From Nonomuraea rhodomycinica (lineage in GTDB: Bacteria; Actinomycetota; Actinomycetes; Streptosporangiales; Streptosporangiaceae), in NCBI RefSeq assembly GCF_013363995.1, contig NZ_JABWGO010000006.1, positions 1 through 64,000 of the forward strand: DNA of 64,000 nt, given 5' to 3'. Positions 42,618 through 50,825 of the stretch are shown one piece after another. The notes under the pieces are model-generated. The model was not told where the DNA came from, did no database searches, and worked only from the letters and a program-made list of their open reading frames with translations. A program made the position numbers and the translations under genes. Position 1 is the stretch's first letter. Every line of letters starts with the position of its first letter.

Positions 42618-43327
42618 GTGCATCCTTGGAGGTGATGGAAGCGCGCCTGCTGATCGTCGAGGACGACCCCAACATCCTCGAACTCCTCGCCGCGAGCCTG
42701 AGGTTCGCGGGGTTCGACGTGACCACGGCCAAGAGCGGCCACGACGCCGTCGCCGCCGTGCAGCGGCACCGGCCGGACCTCATCGTGCTCGACGTCATGC
42801 TGCCCGACCTCGACGGGTTCGAGATCGTGCAGCGGCTGCGCGGCGGCGGGACGCACACCCCCGTGGTGTTCCTCACCGCCCGCGACGAGACCGAGGACAA
42901 GATCCGCGGGCTCACCCTCGGCGGCGACGACTACGTGACCAAGCCGTTCAGCCTCGAAGAGGTGGTGGCCCGCATCCACGCGGTGCTGCGCCGCACGACC
43001 GGCGACGGCCCCGCGCCGCCGCCCCGGCTCACCTTCGCCGACATCGAGCTCGACGAGGAGAGCCACGAGGTGTGGCGCGGCGGCACCGCGGTCCCGCTCT
43101 CGCCCACCGAGTTCAAGCTGCTGCGCTACTTCATGACCAACGCGGGCCGGGTCCTGTCCAAGCCGCAGATCCTCGACCACGTCTGGGACTACGACTTCAG
43201 GGGCGAGGTCGGCATCGTCGAGTCGTACGTGTCGGTGCTCCGCCGCAAGATCGACAACCGGAGCCCGCGGCTCATCCACACGCTGCGGGGCGTCGGCTAC
43301 GTCCTGCGCCTGCCACCGAGTCCCTGA
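42614..43327 (+). CDS. OmpR/PhoB-type response regulator (TrcR-like)
   Basis: A 237-residue two-component regulator. The receiver has acidic pair D17-D18, phospho-acceptor D60 in LIVLDVMLPD, and Lys in YVTKPFS. A C-terminal winged helix (LSPTEFKLLRYFMTNAGRVLSKPQILDHVW is its span; recognition part ESYVSVLRRKID) binds DNA. The ATG at 42614 overlaps the LhgO stop, but M8 at 42635 after TTGGAGG is also possible. The histidine kinase overlaps its stop by one base. The pair resembles mycobacterial TrcRS. Confidence 0.95.
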   Translation: MSASLEVMEARLLIVEDDPNILELLAASLRFAGFDVTTAKSGHDAVAAVQRHRPDLIVLDVMLPDLDGFEIVQRLRGGGTHTPVVFLTARDETEDKIRGLTLGGDDYVTKPFSLEEVVARIHAVLRRTTGDGPAPPPRLTFADIELDEESHEVWRGGTAVPLSPTEFKLLRYFMTNAGRVLSKPQILDHVWDYDFRGEVGIVESYVSVLRRKIDNRSPRLIHTLRGVGYVLRLPPSP

Positions 43328-44748
43328 TGGCGCGGCTGCCGCTCAGGATCAAGCTGATCGCCGCGATGCTGGCGCTGCTCGCGCTCGGCCTCACCTTCAT
43401 CGGCCTGGTCAGCGTCTCGGTCCTGCACGGCTACCTGCTCGACCGGGTGGACGGCCAGGTCAACCTGGTCGCCGTCCGCATGCAGAAGAAGCTGGAGTAC
43501 GACCACCAGCGGCGCGAGAAGGGGCGCAAGGTCGGCGACAAGCCGATCCTCATCGAGTCCGACACGATCGTCCTGGTACGCGACAAGAGCGGCCGCTACC
43601 AGCCGCTCCAGATCGACCGCGACGTGGACTTCAAGTCCAAGCCGGTGCTGCCCTCCTCGCCCGGCCCCGGCATCCACACCGCCAAGGCCGCCAACGGCGA
43701 GGGCGAGTGGCGGGTGCTGCACACCGAGACCCCGTACGGCGCGTTCGTCGTGGCCGCCGACCTGACCGAGGTGGACGAGATCACCCGCCGGCTCGGCCTC
43801 ATCGAGCTGCTCGGCGGCGGCGGCATCCTGCTCATCCTCACCGTCGTGGGCGTCACCAGCGTGCGGGCCAGCATGCGGCCGCTGATCCAGATCGAGCGCA
43901 CCGCCGAGGCCATCGCCGCCGGCGAGCTGGGCCGGCGCGTGCCCGACGGCGACCCGCGTACCGAGGTGGGCCGCCTGGCCCGTTCGCTCAACGGCATGCT
44001 GGCGCAGATCGAGGCCGCGTTCGCCGCCCGCTCGGCCTCCGAGGCGGCGGCGCGCCGCTCCGAGGACCGCATGCGCCAGTTCGTCGGCGACGCCTCCCAT
44101 GAGCTGCGCACGCCCCTCACCTCCATCCGCGGCTTCGCCGAGTACGCCCGGCAGAACCCCGGCGCCGACCCCGCCGAACTCATGCAGCGCGTGGAGAAGG
44201 CGGCCGGCCGGATGAGCCTGCTCGTTGACGACCTGCTGCTGCTCGCCCGCGTCGACCAGCAGCGCCCCCTCAGCATGCGGCCGGTGGACATGCTGGCGCT
44301 GGCCGCCGACGCCGTCCACGACGCCCGCATCCTGCAGCCCGACCGGCTGATCACCCTCGACGTCGTCGGCGGCGCCGCCCTCATCGTCTCCGGCGACGAG
44401 GTGCGCCTGCGCCAGGTCATCGGCAACCTGGTCACCAACGCCCTCGTCCACACCGACCAGGGCGCCCCGGTCACCATCCGCGTCGGCGCCGGCGAGGAGA
44501 CCCTGTTCCTGGAGGTCGCCGACAAGGGCCCCGGGCTCCCGCCCGAGCAGGCCGAGCGGGTCTTCGAGCGCTTCTACCGGGCCGACAGCGCCCGCTCGCG
44601 GCGGCGGGCCGGCGACGACCGGGGCAGCGGCCTGGGCCTCGCCATCGTGCAGGCCCTCGTCCAGGCCCACGGCGGAACCGTGACGCTGACCACCGCGCTC
44701 GGCGCGGGCTGCACCTTCCGCGTCGAACTCCCACTCGCCTTGGAGTGA
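43327..44748 (+). CDS. Membrane sensor histidine kinase (TrcS-like)
   Basis: A 473-residue kinase. Two transmembrane helices (about 11-34 and 159-181) bracket an exported sensor of about 125 residues. A HAMP linker follows, then a HisKA domain with H258 in GDASHELRTPL, N-box NLVTNALVHT, DKGPGLPPEQ and the GSGLGLAIVQ lid. It is placed between two response regulators, and is the only kinase for both. The sensor part is charged and Lys-rich (VRMQKKLEYDHQRREKG) and matches no named sensory fold I recognise. Confidence 0.95.
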   Translation: MARLPLRIKLIAAMLALLALGLTFIGLVSVSVLHGYLLDRVDGQVNLVAVRMQKKLEYDHQRREKGRKVGDKPILIESDTIVLVRDKSGRYQPLQIDRDVDFKSKPVLPSSPGPGIHTAKAANGEGEWRVLHTETPYGAFVVAADLTEVDEITRRLGLIELLGGGGILLILTVVGVTSVRASMRPLIQIERTAEAIAAGELGRRVPDGDPRTEVGRLARSLNGMLAQIEAAFAARSASEAAARRSEDRMRQFVGDASHELRTPLTSIRGFAEYARQNPGADPAELMQRVEKAAGRMSLLVDDLLLLARVDQQRPLSMRPVDMLALAADAVHDARILQPDRLITLDVVGGAALIVSGDEVRLRQVIGNLVTNALVHTDQGAPVTIRVGAGEETLFLEVADKGPGLPPEQAERVFERFYRADSARSRRRAGDDRGSGLGLAIVQALVQAHGGTVTLTTALGAGCTFRVELPLALE

Positions 44749-44752
44749 CCCT

Positions 44753-44769
44753 TCAGCTATTCCTCAGCT
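44753..44769 (+). promoter_or_regulatory. Tandem TCAGCT boxes before second response regulator
   Basis: TCAGCT occurs at 44753-44758 and 44764-44769, 11 bp apart, in the gap between the kinase and second regulator. Direct repeats of about one helical turn are how OmpR/PhoB dimers bind; TrcR/MprA-type regulators favour CTCAGC-like sites. Confidence 0.55.
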
Positions 44770-44783
44770 CCCTGGGTAACGCT

Positions 44784-45470
44784 ATGGAGGTGACCACACC
44801 CGAAGCGTTGATCATGGTGGTGGACGACGAGCCCAGCATCAGGGACCTGCTGTCCGCCAGCCTGCGCTTCTCCGGGTTCGAGGTGCTGACCGCCGCCGAC
44901 GGCTACGAGGCCGTCGAGGTGGCCGAACGCGCCTCGCCCGACCTCGTCGTGCTCGACGTGATGCTGCCCGACCTCGACGGGTTCGAGGTGGCCAGGCGGA
45001 TCACCGCCCCCGTGCTGTTCCTCACCGCCCGCGACGCCACCGAGGACAAGATCGCCGGGCTCGGCGTGGGCGACGACTACGTCACCAAGCCGTTCAGCCT
45101 GGAGGAGGTGCAGGCCCGCATCCGCGCGGTGCTGCGCCGCACCCGCGGCGAGAACGCCCCCGCCACCCGGTTGAAGGTCGCCGACCTGGAGCTCGACGAG
45201 CACGCGCGCGAGGTGTGGCGGGCCGGGAAGCCGGTGCGGCTGTCGCCGACCGAGTTCAAGCTGCTGCACTACTTCATGTCCAACGCCGGGCGGGTGCTGT
45301 CCAAGGCGCAGATCCTCGACCACGTGTGGAACTACGACTTCGGCGGCGACGCCGGCGTGGTCGAGTCGTACGTCTCCTACCTGCGGCGCAAGGTCGACGC
45401 CATCGAGCCGCGGCTGATCCACACGCTACGGAGCGTCGGATATGTGCTTAGGGAGCCGCCTGCGGGCTAG
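44784..45470 (+). CDS. Second OmpR-type response regulator with shortened receiver
   Basis: A 228-residue paralogue of the regulator at 42614, sharing LSPTEFKLLHYFMSNAGRVLSK and LIHTLRSVGYVLRE-type blocks. Phospho-acceptor D58 and the DDYVTKPFS Lys are kept. Compared with its paralogue it lacks five residues between DGFE and the PVLFLTARD strand, and one more in GLGVGDDY, so helix 3 of the receiver must be shortened. The ATG 44784 is favoured over an earlier in-frame start because it aligns with family N-termini. A GTPase gene begins 9 nt after the stop. Confidence 0.92.
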   Translation: MEVTTPEALIMVVDDEPSIRDLLSASLRFSGFEVLTAADGYEAVEVAERASPDLVVLDVMLPDLDGFEVARRITAPVLFLTARDATEDKIAGLGVGDDYVTKPFSLEEVQARIRAVLRRTRGENAPATRLKVADLELDEHAREVWRAGKPVRLSPTEFKLLHYFMSNAGRVLSKAQILDHVWNYDFGGDAGVVESYVSYLRRKVDAIEPRLIHTLRSVGYVLREPPAG

Positions 45471-45479
45471 TTTCAGGAC

Positions 45480-47231
45480 ATGGACCTGCCAGGTGCGCTG
45501 GAGGCGCTGCGGCGCCGGCTCGACGGCGAGCTGTTCCCGCTGGCCATCGGCCGTGCCGAGGAGGACCGCCGGCTGCTCAGGGAGCTGACCGGACAGCTCG
45601 ACGACTACCTCCTGCCGCGCCTGCGCGCGATCGACGCGCCGCTGCTCGCCGTGGTGGGCGGCTCCACCGGGGCGGGCAAGTCCACGCTGGTCAACTCGCT
45701 GGTCGGGGCGGACGTGGCCGAGCCCGGCGTGCTGCGGCCCACCACGCTCGTGCCGACGCTCGTGGCCAGCCCGGCGGACCGCGACTGGTTCATGGGCCCG
45801 AACGTGCTGCCCGGACTGTCGCGGGCCGGCGGCGCCGGTCAGGGGACGGCCGGGGCGTTGCGCGTCGTCACCTCTGACGCGCTCGGGGCCGGGCTGGCCC
45901 TGCTGGACGCCCCCGACATCGACTCCGTGGTGACCGCCAACCGGGAGCTCGCCGCGCAGCTGCTCGCCGCCGCCGACCTGTGGCTGTTCGTCACGACCGC
46001 CGCCCGCTACGCCGACGAGGTGCCGTGGAGCTTCCTGCGCCTGGCCCGGGAGCGCAGCACCGCGCTGGCCGTCGTCCTCGACCGGGTGCCCTCGGAGGCC
46101 GCCGAGCCGGTCACCCGGGACCTCGAACGCCTCCTCGTCGCCAACGGGCTCGACGGCACCCGCCTGTTCACCGTGCCGGAGGCGGCGCTGCCCTCGGAGA
46201 AGGCGCGGCTGCCCGCCCCGCTCGTCGCGCCCATCGCCGCCTGGCTGGCCGGGCTGGCCGACGACGCCGCCGAACGGGCCCGGGTCGTGCGGCAGACGCT
46301 GTCCGGGGCGCTCGACAGCCTCGCGGCCCGGGTGCCCGAGCTGGCCGAGGCCGTGCGGCGGCAGCAGGCGGGCTTCGACGGGCTGCGCTCCATCGTGTCG
46401 GGGGCGTACGCGGGCGCGATGGCCGACTTCGACGAGGGCATGCGCGACGGGTCGCTGCTGCGCGGCGAGGTGCTGGCCCGCTGGCAGGACTTCATCGGCA
46501 CCGGTGACCTCATGCGCTCGCTGGAGAGCCGGGTGGGCTGGCTGCGCGACCGGGTCGTGTCGTTCTTCACCGGCCGCGTGCCCGCCGCCGAGCTGCGCGA
46601 CGCGCTGGAGAGCGGGGTGGAGACGCTGATCAGGGGCGCCGCCGACGCCGCCGCCGAGCGGGCGCTGGACGGCTGGTCCGCCGCGCCCGGCGGGCCCGGG
46701 ATCATCGAGCGGATCGGCGCCGTCGAGGCCGCCCGGCTCGGCCGCGCCTCGCCGGACCTGGGCAAGCGGGCCGAGGCGGCGGTGCGGGGGTGGCAGGAGT
46801 TCGTGATGGACCTCGTACGGCAGGAAGGCTCGGAGCGGCGGACCACGGCGCGGCTGGCGTCGTTCGGGGTGAACGGGGCGGGCTTGCTGATCATGCTGGC
46901 GGTGTTCGCCTCGACGGGCGGGCTGACCGGCATCGAGGTGGGCATCGCGGGCGGCACGAGCGTGCTGTCGCAGAAGCTGCTGGAGGCGATCTTCGGTGAC
47001 CAGGCGGTGCGGACGCTGACGGTCCGGGCGCGGGAGGACCTGCGGGAGCGGGTGCGGGCGCTGACGGACGAGGAGGCGGCCCGGTACACGGCGCTGCTGG
47101 AGCCGATCGAGCCGCCGCCGGGCACGGCGGACGCCCTGCTGGAGGCGGCGGGCGCGGTGCGCGCGCACCGCACGGAACTCCCGGACGCGCCGGGGGTTTC
47201 GCGGCCGGGTTCGTCGGGGGGCGGGGGATGA
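45480..47231 (+). CDS. Dynamin-like membrane GTPase, first of pair
   Basis: A 583-residue GTPase. G1 is GGSTGAGKST (60-69), G2 the Thr pair in RPTTLVPT, G3 LLDAPDID where Asp replaces the usual Gly, and G4 is weak (VVLDRVPS). Long helices follow, then a hydrophobic hairpin (about 463-505) that should insert into the membrane. Its Gly/Ser-rich end overlaps the next gene by ATGA. Paired dynamin-like proteins of actinomycetes (DynA/DynB) support division septa; assignment to that role is an inference from pairing and layout. Confidence 0.85.
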   Translation: MDLPGALEALRRRLDGELFPLAIGRAEEDRRLLRELTGQLDDYLLPRLRAIDAPLLAVVGGSTGAGKSTLVNSLVGADVAEPGVLRPTTLVPTLVASPADRDWFMGPNVLPGLSRAGGAGQGTAGALRVVTSDALGAGLALLDAPDIDSVVTANRELAAQLLAAADLWLFVTTAARYADEVPWSFLRLARERSTALAVVLDRVPSEAAEPVTRDLERLLVANGLDGTRLFTVPEAALPSEKARLPAPLVAPIAAWLAGLADDAAERARVVRQTLSGALDSLAARVPELAEAVRRQQAGFDGLRSIVSGAYAGAMADFDEGMRDGSLLRGEVLARWQDFIGTGDLMRSLESRVGWLRDRVVSFFTGRVPAAELRDALESGVETLIRGAADAAAERALDGWSAAPGGPGIIERIGAVEAARLGRASPDLGKRAEAAVRGWQEFVMDLVRQEGSERRTTARLASFGVNGAGLLIMLAVFASTGGLTGIEVGIAGGTSVLSQKLLEAIFGDQAVRTLTVRAREDLRERVRALTDEEAARYTALLEPIEPPPGTADALLEAAGAVRAHRTELPDAPGVSRPGSSGGGG

Positions 47232-49582
47232 GGCTGCTGCGCCGCAAGGAGGGGCCGTCGCTGGACTCCCGGCTGGAGGCCCTGCTGGAGGCCGCCACGC
47301 TGGCCGAGGGACGGCTGCCGGACGGCGCGGTGGAGTCCGCGCGCGGCGTGGCCGAGCGGGCCGGGGCGCGCCGCAGGCTGTCGGCCGAGCACACGGTCGT
47401 CGCCCTGGCCGGGGCCACGGGGAGCGGGAAGTCGTCGCTGTTCAACGCGCTGGCGGGGGCCGAGGTGGCGGCGGTGGGCGTCACGCGGCCGACGACGTCG
47501 GCGGTGCAGGCGGCGGTGTGGGACGGCGGCGCGGGCGCCGCGGGCCCGCTCCTGGACTGGCTGGACGTCTTCACCCGCCACCAGACGGGCGGCCCTTCGG
47601 AGGGGGGCTCTCCGGCGGACCCCGACCTGTCCGGACTCGTCCTCCTGGACCTTCCCGACCACGACTCCATCCAGCTCGGCCACCGCCTGGAGGTGGACCG
47701 CCTGGTCGAGCTGGTGGACCTGCTGGTGTGGGTCCTGGACCCGCAGAAGTACGCCGACGCGGCACTCCACGAGCGCTACCTGCGCCCGCTGTCCGGGCAC
47801 CGCGACGTGATGGTGGTGGCGCTCAACCACGCCGACCGGCTGCCGCCCGACGCGGTGGACCGCTGCCTCGGCGACGTGCGGCGCCTGCTGGACGACGACG
47901 GTCTGAAGGGCGTGCCCGTGCTCGCCACCTCGGCCCGTACGGGCAGAGGCCTGGCGGAGCTGCGCACGCTGCTGGCGGGGCGCGTCGCCGACCGGCGCGC
48001 CTGGGCGGCCCGCCTGGCGGCCGACGTCACCACCGCCGCCGACCTCCTGGCGGCCGCTTCGGTCAGCCCTCCGGAGGTCCCCGTCCTCGCGCCGAACGCC
48101 CCTCCCGTCCCGGCGCCGCTCTCTGCCGACGTACCGGGGACGACGGGGCCGGGGGCGACGGGGCCGGGGGCGACGGGGCCGGGGACGCGGGACACAGGTG
48201 GCGGCGGGACGCGCGCGACGACGGGGGACAGGATCTCGCGGAGCCCTGCGGGCGCCGCAGGTGGGCAGGGCTCCGCGTCCGGGGAGCCGGCTTCGGGCGA
48301 GGACCGGGCGCGTGGCAGCAGGGATGAGGGCGTCTCCGTCGCTCCTGCGGCGGGTGGCGCGGGCGCCGGGGCGGCGAACGGCCCGACGGCCGTGTCCGGC
48401 CCGACAGCCGTGTCCGGCGCGCCGCGTGCCGGGGTGTCTCGGGAACCGGGCGGCGAGCCCTCCGGGGGGACGGCCTCAGCGGCGCGGGCCCGGGAGGAAG
48501 GGCGGCCTGGTGGGCGGGCCGGGGTGCTGGCGGCGGGAAGGGAGATCACACGTTCGGCCGAGCTGCCGGAGGCGCCCTCGGGCAGGGACGTCTCGGCGCG
48601 GCTGGGGCGACGGCTCACGGTGGCGCTGGAGGAGGCGGCCGGGGTGCCGCTCGTGCTGGAGGCCGTGGCGAAGGGACACCGGCACCGGGCCGTGGTCGCC
48701 ACCGGCTGGCCGGTCACCCGGTGGATCCGCCGCCTCAGACCCGACCCCCTGCGCCGCCTCCGCCTCGGCATGGGCGTGAGCACCGGCACTCGGAACGGCA
48801 CGAGCGGCGGCACCCCGGGCGCGGGAGGCGCGATCGTCGCGCGAGGCGGGACGCCCGCCCCCGGGACCCCCGCCCCGCGAAGTGGGGCGCCCGCCGCAGG
48901 GACCCCCGCCCCCCGAGGTGGGGCGCCCGCCGCCGGGACGCGCGTCCCGCGAGGCGGAGCGCACGCCGCCGGGACTCCCGCTCCGCGTGGCGAGGGTCAG
49001 GAGATCGTGGGCCGTACGTCCCTGCCCGCCGCCTCCGCCGTGCAGAAGGCGCGGGTCGAGACCGCGATCCGCGACGTCGGCGAGGCCGCCGCGACCGGGC
49101 TGCCCGGCCCCTGGGAGGGGGCCGTGCGGCGCGCGGCGCGGGCGCGCTCCGGCGAGCTGGCCGACGCCGTGGACCGGGCCGTGGGCCGGACGTCCGTCCA
49201 GGCCGTCCGGCCGCCCCGCTGGTGGAAGGCCGTCGGGACGGTGCAGTGGCTGGTGTTCGCCACGATGGTGGTGGGCGCGCTCTGGCTCGGCGTGCTGTTC
49301 GGGCTGGACTACCTGCGGCTGCCGGAGCTGCCGGTGCCCACGCTCGGGGTGGTGCCGTGGCCGACCGTGCTGCTCGTCGGGGGAGCGCTGACGGGGGTCG
49401 TGGTCGCGCTGCTGTCCCGGCTGGCGGCCTGGGTGGGCGGCCGGCGTCGTGCCCGCCGTACCGCCAAGGCCATGCACGCCGCCGTCGGGGAGGTCGGCGC
49501 CGCGTACGTGCTCCGTCCGGTGGAGGCGGAGATCGACGCCTACGCCCGCTTCCGTGACGCCGTGGAACGGGCCCGCGCCTGA
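47228..49582 (+). CDS. Dynamin-like/YfjP-type GTPase, second of pair
   Basis: A 784-residue GTPase with G1 GATGSGKSS (64-72), RPTTS, G3 LLDLPDHDS and G4 NHADRLP. Two low-complexity insertions (about 290-445 and 520-590) are Gly/Ala/Pro/Thr-rich and contain perfect DNA repeats. The end holds two transmembrane helices (about 674-697 and 715-737) followed by a basic stretch and a helix. Such insertions make it much longer than the usual 550-600 residues. The ATGA overlap with the first GTPase implies a hetero-oligomer made in equal amounts. Confidence 0.85.
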   Translation: MRLLRRKEGPSLDSRLEALLEAATLAEGRLPDGAVESARGVAERAGARRRLSAEHTVVALAGATGSGKSSLFNALAGAEVAAVGVTRPTTSAVQAAVWDGGAGAAGPLLDWLDVFTRHQTGGPSEGGSPADPDLSGLVLLDLPDHDSIQLGHRLEVDRLVELVDLLVWVLDPQKYADAALHERYLRPLSGHRDVMVVALNHADRLPPDAVDRCLGDVRRLLDDDGLKGVPVLATSARTGRGLAELRTLLAGRVADRRAWAARLAADVTTAADLLAAASVSPPEVPVLAPNAPPVPAPLSADVPGTTGPGATGPGATGPGTRDTGGGGTRATTGDRISRSPAGAAGGQGSASGEPASGEDRARGSRDEGVSVAPAAGGAGAGAANGPTAVSGPTAVSGAPRAGVSREPGGEPSGGTASAARAREEGRPGGRAGVLAAGREITRSAELPEAPSGRDVSARLGRRLTVALEEAAGVPLVLEAVAKGHRHRAVVATGWPVTRWIRRLRPDPLRRLRLGMGVSTGTRNGTSGGTPGAGGAIVARGGTPAPGTPAPRSGAPAAGTPAPRGGAPAAGTRVPRGGAHAAGTPAPRGEGQEIVGRTSLPAASAVQKARVETAIRDVGEAAATGLPGPWEGAVRRAARARSGELADAVDRAVGRTSVQAVRPPRWWKAVGTVQWLVFATMVVGALWLGVLFGLDYLRLPELPVPTLGVVPWPTVLLVGGALTGVVVALLSRLAAWVGGRRRARRTAKAMHAAVGEVGAAYVLRPVEAEIDAYARFRDAVERARA
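48134..48187. repeat. 15-bp tandem repeat in second GTPase
   Basis: Units at 48134-48148, 48149-48163 and 48164-48178 plus a 9-bp partial (core CCGGGGGCGACGGGG) encode GATGP-type pentapeptides. Confidence 0.9.
48863..48994. repeat. 36-bp tandem repeat in second GTPase
   Basis: Units at 48863-48898, 48899-48934 and 48935-48970, with a 24-bp partial to 48994, encode a 12-residue GTPAPRGGAPAA repeat. The first two units differ at only a few bases. Confidence 0.9.
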
Positions 49583-49595
49583 CCCCATGCGCGCC

Positions 49596-49667
49596 GAGCC
49601 GCCTCCACGCGGTGGTGAAGGTCTCCGGCAGCAGGCCGGCGATGTCGTCCGGCGAGTCGGCGCGCCA
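49596..49667 (-). pseudogene. Fragment of an ECF sigma-factor gene (region 2)
   Basis: On the minus strand this stretch reads DSPDDIAG, two Leu and a Pro, then ETFTTAWRRL with no break. It matches region 2 of the sigma factor at 54096-54674 (STDDIAD and ETFTTAWRRL) and less closely the one at 2418-3014. Neither flank continues the sigma homology, and no start or region 4 is seen. It is a remnant of a third paralogue, cut down to about 24 codons. Confidence 0.7.
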
Positions 49668-49710
49668 CGGTGCGTCAAGGCGGCGGCTGTGACGTCCCCG
49701 GCGAGAAGGC

Positions 49711-50046
49711 TCAGGGGCGCACGGGGGCGGCCGGAGCCGCGGGCGCGGCCGGAGCGCCGGGCGGCCGTACGCCGTGGGGCAGCAGCGGCTCGCAGGCCCG
49801 CACCGCCGCACCGTACGTCGCCGACCGGACGTCGACGTCCTCGCCCTTGACCTCCAGACTGACCAGCCCGTCCGACGAGAACGCGGTGTCGGGGAAGTCC
49901 GGCAGCCCGTGGGCGCGCATGCACGCGGTGAACGCCTTGCCGCCCCCGCCCGAGGGGCCCGGCGGCGCCGCCGAGGCCGCCACCGCCGCCACGACGGACA
50001 CGGCGGCGGCGATGATCCCGACCCGGAGCGTGGTGTTGTTGATCAT
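49711..50046 (-). CDS. Small secreted protein
   Basis: A 111-residue exported protein. The signal peptide (NNTTLRVGIIAAAVSVVAAV, then ASA) is followed by a Gly-rich joint and a compact domain with two Cys (TACMRAHGLPDFPDT and VRACEPLLPHG) that may pair. The tail is a PAAPAA repeat. A strong AGGAGG lies six bases before the ATG. It is divergent from the CutRS-like regulator gene, with shared GGTTAC boxes between, so it is a likely target of that system. KAFTACMRAHG-type proteins recur in actinomycetes without known function. Confidence 0.8.
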   Translation of the reverse strand: MINNTTLRVGIIAAAVSVVAAVAASAAPPGPSGGGGKAFTACMRAHGLPDFPDTAFSSDGLVSLEVKGEDVDVRSATYGAAVRACEPLLPHGVRPPGAPAAPAAPAAPVRP

Positions 50047-50093
50047 GGTGGTCCTCCTGTCCCGACCGATGGGACCCAGTGAAGACAGGACCC

Positions 50094-50134
50094 GGTTACC
50101 GGGCCGGAACGCCGGCGGTTACCCCGCTGTAACC
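50094..50134. promoter_or_regulatory. GGTTAC repeats in divergent regulator promoter
   Basis: GGTTACC occurs at 50094-50100 and 50117-50123, and GTAACC at 50129-50134, so that 50117-50134 is an inverted pair GGTTAC-N6-GTAACC. They lie between the secreted-protein and response-regulator genes and are good candidates for the regulator's own sites. Confidence 0.5.
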
Positions 50135-50159
50135 GGTGGCGCGGCATGCTGGCTGCACC

Positions 50160-50825
50160 ATGAGGGTGCTGATCGTCGAAGACCACGAGGAACTGGCCCG
50201 GACGGTCGCCGCCGGGCTGCGCCGGGAGGGCATGGCGGTGGACGTGGCGCTCGACGGCGGGGCGGCGCTGGAGCGCACCGCCGTGAACCACTACGACGTC
50301 GTCGTCCTCGACCGCGACCTGCCGGGCGTCCACGGCGACGAGGTGTGCGCGTCGCTGGCCCGCGCGGGCCACCCGGCGCGGGTGCTCATGCTCACCGCGG
50401 CCGGCACCATCGACGACCGGGTCACCGGGCTGGCCCTCGGCGCCGACGACTACCTGCCGAAGCCGTTCGCGTTCGCCGAGCTGGTCGCCCGGATCAGGGC
50501 GCTGGCCAGGCGCTCGCAGCCCGCGCTGCCGCCGGTGCTCGTCCACGGGGACCTGCGCCTCGACCCGGCCGCCCGGACCGCCACCCGCGACGGGCGGCGG
50601 CTGTCGTTGAGCCCCAAGGAGTTCGCGGTGCTGGAGCTGCTGCTGTCGGCGCGGGGCGCGGTCGTGTCGGCCGAGCAACTCCTGGAACGGGCATGGGACG
50701 AGTTCGCCGACCCGTTCACGCAGACCGTGAAGGTCACGGTCAGCCGGCTGCGGCGCAAGCTCGGCGACCCGCCGCTGATCGAGACGGTCCAGCAGGCCGG
50801 CTACCGCATCCCGGCCGGCGCGTGA
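50160..50825 (+). CDS. OmpR-type response regulator (CutR-like)
   Basis: A 221-residue regulator. The receiver shows E7-D8, acceptor D51 in VVVLDRDLPG and the switch Lys in DDYLPKPFAFAE. The C-terminal winged helix ends KVTVSRLRRKLGDPPLIETVQQAGYR. The DRDLPGVHGDEVC stretch is typical of the CutR group of Streptomyces. The ATG at 50160 is chosen over an upstream GTG because it starts at the family N-terminus. Its stop overlaps the kinase start by GTGA. Confidence 0.94.
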   Translation: MRVLIVEDHEELARTVAAGLRREGMAVDVALDGGAALERTAVNHYDVVVLDRDLPGVHGDEVCASLARAGHPARVLMLTAAGTIDDRVTGLALGADDYLPKPFAFAELVARIRALARRSQPALPPVLVHGDLRLDPAARTATRDGRRLSLSPKEFAVLELLLSARGAVVSAEQLLERAWDEFADPFTQTVKVTVSRLRRKLGDPPLIETVQQAGYRIPAGA

